A stretch of DNA of 64,000 bases from the NCBI RefSeq assembly GCF_024220585.1, contig NZ_JAMXKF010000012.1, positions 124,428 through 188,427 on the forward strand. Reading direction: 5' to 3'. The notes beneath the pieces are model-generated. The model saw nothing but the letters and a program-made list of their open reading frames with translations. It was not told the DNA's origin and searched no databases. The stretch's first letter is position 1. Every line of letters begins with the position of its first letter. This document shows, piece after piece, positions 1 to 7,455 of this stretch. Source of the stretch: Dyadobacter diqingensis (GTDB lineage: Bacteria; Bacteroidota; Bacteroidia; Cytophagales; Spirosomataceae). The position numbers and the translations under genes are program-made.

Positions 1-713
1 TTTATTCTTTCATCGGATCGTACCTTCAGGACTGGCTGTTTTACGAAACAGATTACAACTGGCGTCTTGAGCCGGATAAATCTGGTGACTCGCGCGCAAT
101 TGCCGATATCGGTTCTCACCTGATGGATATTCTTGAATACATCACAGGTTTGAAAACGGTGGAAGTACTTGCTGACTTTAACACCATCCATAAGACACGT
201 AAGAAGCCATTGAAACCGGTGGAAACGTATTCAGGAAAAATGCTTCAGCCGGAAGATTATGCTGATGTGCCTATCACAACTGAAGATCATGCAAACGTGC
301 TTCTTCGCTTTGACAATGGCAGCAAAGGTGTCATCACTGTTTCTCAGGTGTCTGCAGGCCGTAAAAACCGCATGACGCTGGAAATCTCAGGTTCTAAGAA
401 AACTTTCAACTGGACTTCGGAAGCGCCAAACGAAATGTGGGTTGGTAACCGCGACAAGAGCAACGAAATTTTGATGCGCGATCCCTCGCTTGTCAACGAC
501 GATGTTCGTTCCCTGATCACTTTCCCGGGTGGCCACAACGAAGGCTTCCCTGATACATCAAAACAAATGTTTAAGGAGGTTTACGCGGCGATCGCAGAAG
601 GTAAGCAACCTGAAAACCCTACATTCCCAACTTTCGCTGACGGATATCGCGAGCTGTTGATTTGCGAAAGAATTTTGGAAAGTAATAAAAAGCAGGCTTG
701 GGTGGCCGTTTAA
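1..713 (+). CDS. Gfo/Idh/MocA family oxidoreductase, C-terminal part (5' end outside window)
   Basis: The frame is open from base 3 and ends in TAA at 711-713, so about 236 C-terminal residues are present and the N-terminal Rossmann fold lies outside the window. The segment beginning YLQDWLFYETDYNWRLEP, followed by a GD-x(5)-DIGSH stretch, is typical of the substrate domain of Gfo/Idh/MocA NAD(P)-dependent sugar oxidoreductases. The internal ATG at 123 is not the start, because the family signature continues upstream of it. The likely role is oxidation or reduction of a sugar or cyclitol; the substrate cannot be read from sequence. A sugar isomerase-type TIM-barrel gene follows at 1281 on the same strand. 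The two probably belong to one catabolic unit, now separated by the S23 gene at 858. Confidence 0.85.
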   Translation, partial: YSFIGSYLQDWLFYETDYNWRLEPDKSGDSRAIADIGSHLMDILEYITGLKTVEVLADFNTIHKTRKKPLKPVETYSGKMLQPEDYADVPITTEDHANVLLRFDNGSKGVITVSQVSAGRKNRMTLEISGSKKTFNWTSEAPNEMWVGNRDKSNEILMRDPSLVNDDVRSLITFPGGHNEGFPDTSKQMFKEVYAAIAEGKQPENPTFPTFADGYRELLICERILESNKKQAWVAV

Positions 714-716
714 TTT

Positions 717-845
717 TGAATGAGTGAATGATGGAATGAGTGAATGGTTGGCTCATTCGGTTTTCATTCCTATGAGTAACCGGGTCGAATAAACTTCCAT
801 TAAGTTTGTATTACCCATTCTATCATTCACTCAATCCATCATTCA
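717..845. repeat. imperfect inverted repeat pair upstream of the S23 gene
   Basis: Bases 717-747 and 815-845 are 31-base blocks that are imperfect reverse complements of each other. Both are built from GAATGAGTGAATGATGGA-like words. They bracket about 67 bases of non-coding DNA between the oxidoreductase stop and the S23 gene. They could form a long stem in RNA, but there is no T-run after it, so I do not call a terminator. Confidence 0.6.
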
Positions 846-850
846 AAATT
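797..850 (+). repeat. direct repeat, left copy flanking the S23 gene
   Basis: Begins CCATTAAGTTTGT and continues with CCATTCTATCATTCACTCA. By eye about 46 of 54 bases match the right copy at 1217-1270. The two copies lie 420 bases apart and enclose exactly the S23 gene, like the ends of a small mobile or recombined cassette. Confidence 0.75.
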
Positions 851-857
851 CACCAAG

Positions 858-1223
858 ATGACACACACTAAAGAGGAATTTATCAATGCTTTAAAAGACA
901 GAACCAAACAATTTGTTTTAAGAAGTATTAAGTTGTTTAGAGCTTTGCCTTCTTCCGAAGAAGCGAGGATTATTGGGAAGCAATTTCTAAGATCAGCATC
1001 TTCGGTAGGCGCAAATTACCGGGCAGTATGCAGAGCCAGAAGTAATAAAGAGTTTTTTGCTAAACTAAGTATAACAGTAGAAGAAGCGGATGAATCATTA
1101 TTTTGGCTGGAAATAATTTCCGAATCCGGAATTTTACCCTTAGAAAAGCTAAATAGCTTAATGAAAGAAGGGGAAGAAATTCTAAAAATTCTCTCCAAAG
1201 CAAGAGGCAGTTCAAGCCATTAA
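858..1223 (+). CDS. four-helix bundle protein, S23/IVP family
   Basis: 121 residues, close to the usual length of the four-helix bundle proteins first found in intervening sequences of 23S rRNA genes. The recognisable segments are the start of helix 2 (FLRSASSVGANYRA), then RARSNKEFFAKL and EADESLFWLE in helix 3. Crystal structures of the family show homopentameric bundles; no enzymatic function is established. The gene is not in an rRNA operon here. It sits between two sugar-metabolism genes and is bracketed by 54-base direct repeats, the right one overlapping its last codons and stop. That placement suggests insertion as a small cassette. The start is the ATG at 858, the first in frame after the left repeat. 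Confidence 0.88.
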   Translation: MTHTKEEFINALKDRTKQFVLRSIKLFRALPSSEEARIIGKQFLRSASSVGANYRAVCRARSNKEFFAKLSITVEEADESLFWLEIISESGILPLEKLNSLMKEGEEILKILSKARGSSSH

Positions 1224-1270
1224 GTTTGTTTCCGCCATTCTATCATTCACTCATTCGATCATCCAACATT
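1217..1270 (+). repeat. direct repeat, right copy flanking the S23 gene
   Basis: Second copy of the repeat at 797-850, beginning CCATTAAGTTTGT. It includes the last codons and the TAA stop of the S23 gene (1221-1223) and ends 10 bases before the ATG of the next gene. Confidence 0.75.
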
Positions 1271-1280
1271 AAAAAAAACT

Positions 1281-2333
1281 ATGAAAACTATAAAAGGACC
1301 TGGCATTTTCTTAGCTCAATTTTTGGGTGATGAGGCTCCATTCAATACCCTTGACGGACTAACAACCTATATGGCTGATCTTGGCTACAAGGGTGTTCAG
1401 CTACCAATTTGGGATCCGAGAGTTATTGATATCAAACTTGCCGCTGAATCTCAGACGTACGCTGATGAACTTAAAGGTAAGTTAAAAGATAAAGGTCTGG
1501 AAATTACGGAACTTGCATCTCATATTATCGGACAACTTGTGGCGTCACACCCGGTTTACGACGAAATGTATGATGGTTTCGCGGCTCCGGAAGTGCGTAA
1601 AAATCCAAAGGCAAGAGCTGAATGGGCTACACAGCAGCTTAAATACACGGCCGTTGCCAGTAAAAACCTTGGGCTGACTGCCAGTGCAACATTCTCTGGT
1701 GCTTTGGCCTGGCCGTTCCTTTATCCGTGGCCTCAGCGTCCGGCTGGTCTGGTAGAAACTGCTTTCAAAGAACTGGCGGCACGCTGGAAGCCAATTTTAG
1801 ATGTTTATGACGAGAACGGTGTGGACGTTTGTTACGAACTTCACCCGGGCGAGGATCTTTTTGACGGTGCTACTTTCGAAATGTTTGTCGATTATCTTGA
1901 CGGACATTCAAGAGCGAATATCAACTACGATCCAAGTCACTTTGTGTTGCAGCAGCTTGACTACCTGCAATTCATCGACCTTTACCACGACCGCATCAAA
2001 GCGTTCCACGTAAAGGATGCTGAGTTTAACCCGACCGGAAAACAAGGTGTTTACAGTGGATTTGCAGGATGGGCTGATCGCGCGGGACGATTCCGTTCAC
2101 TGGGCGACGGACAGGTTGATTTCCCAAGCATTTTCTCAAAACTTTCTCAGTACGACTACGATAGCTGGGCAGTTCTGGAGTGGGAATGCTGCATAAAATC
2201 ACCAGAACAAGGTGCTGCCGAAGGTGCTCCTTTTATTGCAAACCACATCATTGATGTAACGACAAAAGCTTTTGACGATTTTGCAGGTACAGGTGCCGAC
2301 GAGGCGTTTAACCGCAGAATTCTAGGACTTTAA
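1281..2333 (+). CDS. sugar phosphate isomerase/epimerase (xylose-isomerase-like TIM barrel)
   Basis: 350 residues, a full-length AP-endonuclease-2-type TIM barrel. Visible features are the N-terminal GVQLPIWDPR strand, the CYELHPGEDLFDG stretch that carries a metal-ligand Glu, NINYDPSHF with Asp and His, FHVKDAEF, and the C-terminal WAVLEWECC strand with Glu. Together these suggest a divalent-metal site for ketose/aldose isomerisation or epimerisation. The substrate is not determined. There is no signal peptide, so it should be cytoplasmic. The preceding gene on this strand, past the S23 insertion, is a Gfo/Idh/MocA oxidoreductase, a frequent partner of this family. A strong terminator follows directly. 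Confidence 0.88.
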   Translation: MKTIKGPGIFLAQFLGDEAPFNTLDGLTTYMADLGYKGVQLPIWDPRVIDIKLAAESQTYADELKGKLKDKGLEITELASHIIGQLVASHPVYDEMYDGFAAPEVRKNPKARAEWATQQLKYTAVASKNLGLTASATFSGALAWPFLYPWPQRPAGLVETAFKELAARWKPILDVYDENGVDVCYELHPGEDLFDGATFEMFVDYLDGHSRANINYDPSHFVLQQLDYLQFIDLYHDRIKAFHVKDAEFNPTGKQGVYSGFAGWADRAGRFRSLGDGQVDFPSIFSKLSQYDYDSWAVLEWECCIKSPEQGAAEGAPFIANHIIDVTTKAFDDFAGTGADEAFNRRILGL

Positions 2334-2364
2334 TTAAATAATTGTCCACATAACAAGTATAATG

Positions 2365-2400
2365 AAAACCTATCGTTCTTATGACTGATAGGTTTTTTTA
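2365..2400 (+). terminator. rho-independent terminator after the sugar isomerase gene
   Basis: AAAACCTATC (2365-2374) pairs perfectly with GATAGGTTTT (2387-2396) across a 12-base loop and runs into TTTTTTTA. It lies 32 bases after the stop of the gene ending at 2333. Confidence 0.85.
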
Positions 2401-2499
2401 TACATTTACTTGTACCCTGCGGGTAATACATGGTAATAGAAGTAAAAAGCTGTTTAAATAAACCCCTGATCTGTTACTGAAACTCAATTAAAAACAATA

Positions 2500-5400
2500 A
2501 TGAAGTATCCTTCTTTCAAAAAACCCCTGAAATATCTGGGCGTATTTTGCCTTGCTCTATGCGCTTCTTTTATCTCCATTGCCCAAACCGTAACCCCTGA
2601 AAAACGAGTACTTGTATTTTCAAAGACAGCAGGTTTCCGCCATGCGTCTATCCCCGCGGGAAGAACTGCGATCATTAAACTCGGCCAGGAAGTTGGTTTC
2701 GGCGTTGACACAACCGAAAACGCCACCGCTTTTACCGAAAAAAATCTGCACAGATATAGTGCCGTTATCTTTTTAAACACAACCGGCAATATCCTTGATG
2801 AAAGTCAGCAGGAAGCTTTCGAACATTATATCCAGGCTGGTGGTGGGTATGTGGGTATCCACGCTGCCACAGACACAGAATACGACTGGCAATGGTACAA
2901 CAAACTGGCGGGAGCCTATTTTGCGAGCCACCCGGGCAATCCTAATGTACAAAACGGAGAAGCTTATGCAGTCAACAAGCAACATCCGTCAATGGAAGGT
3001 TTTCCGGATCGCTGGCCAATCAAAGATGAATTTTATGATTTCAAAAACTTCAATCCACAGGTAACTGTTCTTGTCAAGATTGATGAAAAAACATATAAAG
3101 ATGGCAAAATGGGTGATAACCATCCGATGTCATGGTATCACGAGTATGACGGAGGAAAAGCGTTTTACACCAACTTTGGCCACGAAGACGCAACTTTCGT
3201 CAATCCTGTATTTTTGAAACACCTTACCGGTGGTTTGAAATATGTGATGGCTTCGTCACTCGACTATTCAAAAGCACGTCCGGAAGAAAATCGTTTTACG
3301 AAAAAAGTGCTGGTAAGCAAACTGGATGAACCTACTGAACTGGTGGTTCTTGACGATCACCGCGTTCTGCTGGCAGAAAGAAAAGGAAAACTTAAACTTT
3401 ACAATCCCAAAACGGGAAAAGTTAAAGTTGTAGCGGAAGTTCCGGTTTATATCAAACAGGAATATGGGTTGATGGGTTTGAACATTGACCCGAATTTTAA
3501 AACGAACAAACTCGTATACCTGTATTATTCTCCCCCATCGAGCGAAGCTGACACGGCCCAGCACTTGTCACGCTTTAAATATGATGACATCAAGGACACG
3601 CTTTTATTATCTACGGAAGAAAATCTTTTAAAAGTACCTGTAAAAAGGACGGATTGCTGCCATACCGGTGGTTCTATTGCGTGGGATCCGCAAGGAAATC
3701 TATACTTGTCGACCGGTGATGATGTCAATCCTTTCCAGTCCGACGGATATGGGCCGATTGACGGCCGTCCCGGACGTGAAGGTTGGGATGGCCGCCATTC
3801 TTCTTCCAATACCAATTCTTTAAGAGGAAAAATCCTGCGTATTAAACCTCGTTACGGCGATCGTCGCGCGAATATGCCTGGCGGAACCAACCTTTACGAT
3901 ATTCCGGAAGGTAACCTGTTCCCGGTCGGTACTGACAAAACCCGTCCTGAAATTTATGTCATGGGAACGCGTAACCCGTACCGTATCTCCGTAGATCAGC
4001 ACACCGGTTATGTGTACTGGGGTGACGTGGGACCTGACGCTTCCAACGACAACCCGAAACGCGGGCCACGCGGTTATGATGAGGTGAACCAGGCAAGAAA
4101 GCCGGGTTATTTCGGTTATCCTTTGTTTATCGGTGACAACAAACCCTATATTTCTTACAACTTTGCCGACAGCACTTCAGGAAAACCTTTCGATCCTGCT
4201 GCACCGATCAATGATTCTCCGCACAATACGGGTATTACCCAACTGCCTCCTGCGCAGCCTGCGTTTATCTGGTATCCATATGCCGATTCGCCTGACTTTG
4301 GCGCTATCGTAGGTAAAGGAGGACGTAACGCCATGGCCGGACCGGTATATTACTATAACGATTATCAGGAGAGTAAAAGCAAGTTCCCGAATTACTACAA
4401 CGGCAAATTCTTCGCTTATGACTGGATCCGTGATTACATCAATATTGTAACCATGAACAAGGAAGGCGATCTGGTTAACATCGAGCGTTTCATGCCAAAA
4501 GGTAAATTCAGCCACCCGATCGATATGCAGTTTGCAAACGATGGGTCGTTATATACCCTGGAATATGGTCCAAACTGGTTCGCTCAAAATGATGAAGCAA
4601 GTCTTTCGCATATCACTTACAATGCAGGGAACCGCGTTCCGCTAGCCGCGGCCAAAGCCACCAATACAACCGGCGCAGTTCCGTTGAAGGTAGCTTTTTC
4701 GTCAAAAGGATCGCTTGATTATGATGGTGATGCGATCAAATACGAGTGGTCATTTGGGAAAGGTTTGGGAAAAAGCAATTTGCCAAACCCAACTTTTACC
4801 TACACAAAAGCTGGCGAGTACACCGCAATTCTTAAAGTGACGGACAGTGCCGGCAACAGCAATACCTCAGAAGTAACGGTTAAAGCCGGGAACGCCATTC
4901 CGCAGGTTGACGTGGCGATCAAAGGAAACAAAACCTTTTATTGGAACGACAAACCGGTTAATTACGAAGTTTCGGTTACTGACAAGGAAGATGGCAGCGT
5001 CGTTAAGAAGACTATTCCGGAAGATGAAGTAACACTTACCATTAACTATCTGGAAGGATTCGACAAGACTGTTTTGGCACAAGGGCACCAAGCCAATACC
5101 GGTTTTGATACCGGCAAGCGTTTGATCGAATTAAGCGATTGCAAAGCATGTCACTCGGTAGATAAAAAATCAATCGGGCCAGCTTATATCGAAGTAGCCA
5201 AACGTTATGAAAATCAACGTAACTCTTTGAAAACGCTGACTGACAAAGTAATCAAAGGTGGCGGTGGTGTTTGGGGCGAACAGGCTATGGCCGCGCACCC
5301 GCAGCACAAGCCGGAAGAGGTGGAAGAAATGATTAAGTATATTCTTTCATTGGCTAAAAAACAGGTTGTTGACAAGAAGCCTCTGAAAAGTAGCTATGTA

Positions 5401-5898
5401 ACACAAGCCAAGAAAAAAGAAGGTTCTTACATTTTCACGGCTGCTTATACGGATAAAGGCAATGGTTTGATGGGCCCGCTGACAGGCACAAAAACGGTCG
5501 CATTACGCCCTGCAAAAGTTCAGGCCAACACGATGGACGAAGGAAAAGGTTTTGTAAAATTCAAAACACCGGCAGGTCCCGAAGTTGTTTTAGGCTCTGC
5601 AAACGGAAGTTTTATCGCCTTTGACGATATCGATCTAACAGGAATTTCAGCACTCGCAGTATCGGTTATCAGCAGTGACAAAACGGCTGGCGGAATCCTG
5701 GAAGCACGTCTGGATTCGCCAACGGGATTGAAAATCGGAGAGACAAAAGTCGAATCATCGACAATCGTAAACCTGGCAACCACAGCACCGGCAGATAACA
5801 AAAAACACAGGATCGTTTTTGTTTATAAAAATCCGGATGCCAATGGCAAACCGCTTTTCGCGATTGATTCGATTGAATTCAAAGGAAGTACGATGTAA
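2500..5898 (+). CDS. secreted ThuA / sorbosone-dehydrogenase-like / PKD / cytochrome c / CBM fusion
   Basis: 1132 residues. A signal peptide (residues 1-29, ending SIAQT) is followed by a ThuA-like trehalose-utilisation domain (about 33-250, with GGGYVGIHAATD). Next is a six-bladed glucose/sorbosone-dehydrogenase-type propeller (about 265-690, with GSIAWDPQGNLYLSTGD and YGPIDGRPGREGWDG). A PKD domain (about 720-800, KYEWSFG) follows, then a class I cytochrome c with haem motif CKACH at 881-885 and a VWGEQAM segment whose Met is the likely axial ligand. The end is a beta-rich domain resembling carbohydrate-binding modules (about 970-1132). No T9SS sorting tail is seen. The architecture suggests periplasmic or surface oxidation of a sugar, with electrons passed to the built-in haem. 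Whether the propeller binds PQQ cannot be seen. The gene stands alone between two terminators. Confidence 0.88.
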   Translation: MKYPSFKKPLKYLGVFCLALCASFISIAQTVTPEKRVLVFSKTAGFRHASIPAGRTAIIKLGQEVGFGVDTTENATAFTEKNLHRYSAVIFLNTTGNILDESQQEAFEHYIQAGGGYVGIHAATDTEYDWQWYNKLAGAYFASHPGNPNVQNGEAYAVNKQHPSMEGFPDRWPIKDEFYDFKNFNPQVTVLVKIDEKTYKDGKMGDNHPMSWYHEYDGGKAFYTNFGHEDATFVNPVFLKHLTGGLKYVMASSLDYSKARPEENRFTKKVLVSKLDEPTELVVLDDHRVLLAERKGKLKLYNPKTGKVKVVAEVPVYIKQEYGLMGLNIDPNFKTNKLVYLYYSPPSSEADTAQHLSRFKYDDIKDTLLLSTEENLLKVPVKRTDCCHTGGSIAWDPQGNLYLSTGDDVNPFQSDGYGPIDGRPGREGWDGRHSSSNTNSLRGKILRIKPRYGDRRANMPGGTNLYDIPEGNLFPVGTDKTRPEIYVMGTRNPYRISVDQHTGYVYWGDVGPDASNDNPKRGPRGYDEVNQARKPGYFGYPLFIGDNKPYISYNFADSTSGKPFDPAAPINDSPHNTGITQLPPAQPAFIWYPYADSPDFGAIVGKGGRNAMAGPVYYYNDYQESKSKFPNYYNGKFFAYDWIRDYINIVTMNKEGDLVNIERFMPKGKFSHPIDMQFANDGSLYTLEYGPNWFAQNDEASLSHITYNAGNRVPLAAAKATNTTGAVPLKVAFSSKGSLDYDGDAIKYEWSFGKGLGKSNLPNPTFTYTKAGEYTAILKVTDSAGNSNTSEVTVKAGNAIPQVDVAIKGNKTFYWNDKPVNYEVSVTDKEDGSVVKKTIPEDEVTLTINYLEGFDKTVLAQGHQANTGFDTGKRLIELSDCKACHSVDKKSIGPAYIEVAKRYENQRNSLKTLTDKVIKGGGGVWGEQAMAAHPQHKPEEVEEMIKYILSLAKKQVVDKKPLKSSYVTQAKKKEGSYIFTAAYTDKGNGLMGPLTGTKTVALRPAKVQANTMDEGKGFVKFKTPAGPEVVLGSANGSFIAFDDIDLTGISALAVSVISSDKTAGGILEARLDSPTGLKIGETKVESSTIVNLATTAPADNKKHRIVFVYKNPDANGKPLFAIDSIEFKGSTM

Positions 5899-5913
5899 AT
5901 CGTTATGAAAATG

Positions 5914-5966
5914 TATAACACAAAAAATCCCCTGTCGTGTTTCGACAAGGGATTTTTTGTGTTATA
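5914..5966. terminator. long bidirectional hairpin terminator
   Basis: Bases 5914-5937 pair with 5943-5966 over 24 positions with one mismatch. The loop is TGTTT, and A-runs and T-runs lie within the arms (AAAAAATCCC / GGGATTTTTT). It lies 15 bases after the stop of the fusion gene. Confidence 0.85.
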
Positions 5967-6001
5967 CCGGATGATGTTCATTTAGAAGCTTACCAATTAT
6001 C

Positions 6002-6322
6002 GGTCACCCCTACGGGGTTAAGAGAGGGATGTGTGTCTATGTTTGCTATAATACTGCCAACCCTTCGGGTTTATTTTCAAGGAGATCGTTGTTGAGATAG
6101 TCCGACTATATGAATTTCTTTCTCGGGGCCAAATCCCGAAGGGATGAAAGTACTATAGCAAAGAAACAGCGACAGGCGAGGGTAACCCTGAAAGGGTGAC
6201 ACAAACAAAATGAAGGATATTATTTTAAATAGCTACATTCAAAATGCAAATCCCGAAGGGATGAAAGTATTATAGCAAAGAAACAGCAACAGGCAATGAC
6301 AAAACCCTGAAAGGGTGACACA
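6002..6322. repeat. REP-like palindrome array, three two-palindrome units (one inverted, two direct)
   Basis: The gene-free stretch 5967-6343 holds three units. Unit A (6006-6071) is on the minus strand, with palindromes centred at 6012 and 6065. Units B (6133-6197; centres 6139 and 6191) and C (6250-6316; centres 6256 and 6310) are on the plus strand. The B and C arms are ATCCCGAAGGGAT and ACCCTGAAAGGGT, with a nearly identical spacer containing TATAGCAAAGAAACAGC. In all three units TATAGCAA starts exactly 8 bases after the first palindrome (6154, 6271, and 6050 reading leftward on the minus strand). No ORF is visible. It looks like a REP/BIME-type intergenic element. Confidence 0.8.
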
Positions 6323-6343
6323 GCACCTGCCACTATCCTCGTT

Positions 6344-7162
6344 TTAAATCAAAAACTCCTCTTTTGCGAAACCTTCAATACCCAATCCAAATAATGCGAA
6401 ATCGTACAAAACGGGATCATTTGGATTTAACATACGCAAAGACGCCGTTAACTCCGTTGCGGTTCTCCAATCGGTTACCGGCCTTTGAATTAATCCCAGT
6501 TTACGGGCAATACGATCGACATGGACGTCACAAGGGCAAACCAGTTGCGCAGGACTTATCGTGTTCCAGATGCCAAAATCAACACCTTTATTGTCCTTCC
6601 TGACCATCCATCTCAAAAACATATTCAACCGCTTACACGACGATTTTCTAACCGGCGTTGCGATATGTTTTTTTGTTCTTGAAGGAAAATTTTCAGAATT
6701 GCTGAACAGATCGTAAAAACCAATCAAACCGTTCTCAATCGTCACATCAGACGCAGACATATGGCTGCTGAAAGCATATTCCAACGAATCGTGCTGATGA
6801 TAGAAATTTTGAAAGAAATGGAGAAAATAAAGCGTGTCCGTCGCATTGAAGGTGCGGTGCTTAAATCCCAGGAATTTTTTAAGATCGCTTTCCTGGTGGT
6901 TTTTAACAAAGTCATAAGGGGCATCGTCCATCAGCGCAGACAATTCCAGGCATTTGTTAATGATCGTCTTTCGCTGTCCCCAGGCAAGCACGGCAGCCCA
7001 GAAACCCATGATTTCGATGTCTTGTTTTTTCGAAAAGCGGTGCGGAATACTGATCGGATCGTAAGGGATGAAATCCGGCTGATTGTATTGTTCAGCTTTG
7101 GCTTCCAGTAAATCGGTAATGGATTGTGATATCGGTATTAACTCAACTTCAATGTTCTGCAT
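6344..7162 (-). CDS. TIGR02757 / DUF2400 family protein
   Basis: 272 residues. Family hallmarks are IMGFWAAVLAWGQRKTII near residue 50, SSCKRLNMFLRWMVRKD near 172, and the CPCDVHVDRIARKLGL block near 209, where CPLDVH is the commoner form. The biochemical role of this Bacteroidota-rich family is not established. The C-terminal pattern faintly recalls helix-hairpin-helix DNA glycosylase folds, but I would not assign an activity. Its ATG at 7160-7162 lies inside the end of the upstream small membrane-protein gene (14-base overlap), so the two are translationally linked. Confidence 0.82.
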   Translation of the reverse strand: MQNIEVELIPISQSITDLLEAKAEQYNQPDFIPYDPISIPHRFSKKQDIEIMGFWAAVLAWGQRKTIINKCLELSALMDDAPYDFVKNHQESDLKKFLGFKHRTFNATDTLYFLHFFQNFYHQHDSLEYAFSSHMSASDVTIENGLIGFYDLFSNSENFPSRTKKHIATPVRKSSCKRLNMFLRWMVRKDNKGVDFGIWNTISPAQLVCPCDVHVDRIARKLGLIQRPVTDWRTATELTASLRMLNPNDPVLYDFALFGLGIEGFAKEEFLI

Positions 7163-7361
7163 GACCTTTTCCTAACACATAAGCCAAAGCTCTCGAAATC
7201 CCCGAAAAGAACATTACGATACAAGAAAAAACAAACGTAAAAACGGCTATAAACGGATACATGATTGTAAACAGCACGCTCCACATTTTATAACCGGTTG
7301 TCTTTTTCAACGCCGCTCTTTCTTCCTCTCTTTTAGACCTGAACTCGGGTGAATGCTTCAT
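7149..7361 (-). CDS. small one- or two-helix membrane protein, unknown function
   Basis: 70 residues. A charged N-terminus (KREEERAALKK) is followed by a hydrophobic stretch at about 26-60 (MWSVLFTIMYPFIAVFTFVF and onward), long enough for one or two membrane helices, and a short polar tail GKGHAEH. No domain is recognised. The start is an ATG and the stop overlaps the TIGR02757 gene by 14 bases in another frame, which supports it as real coding DNA. Confidence 0.6.
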   Translation of the reverse strand: MKHSPEFRSKREEERAALKKTTGYKMWSVLFTIMYPFIAVFTFVFSCIVMFFSGISRALAYVLGKGHAEH

Positions 7362-7455
7362 TATGTTATTTTTCAGAATTTAGTTTTGTGATGAGAGACC
7401 AAAGATATCTGATTACCAAACCAATCCTGTCTCATTTAAATTTCCTTGACTGCTA

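Noticed and set aside
6002..6322. CRISPR array
   Set aside because: Repeats are palindromes in variable orientation, with similar rather than unique spacers, and no cas genes are present.
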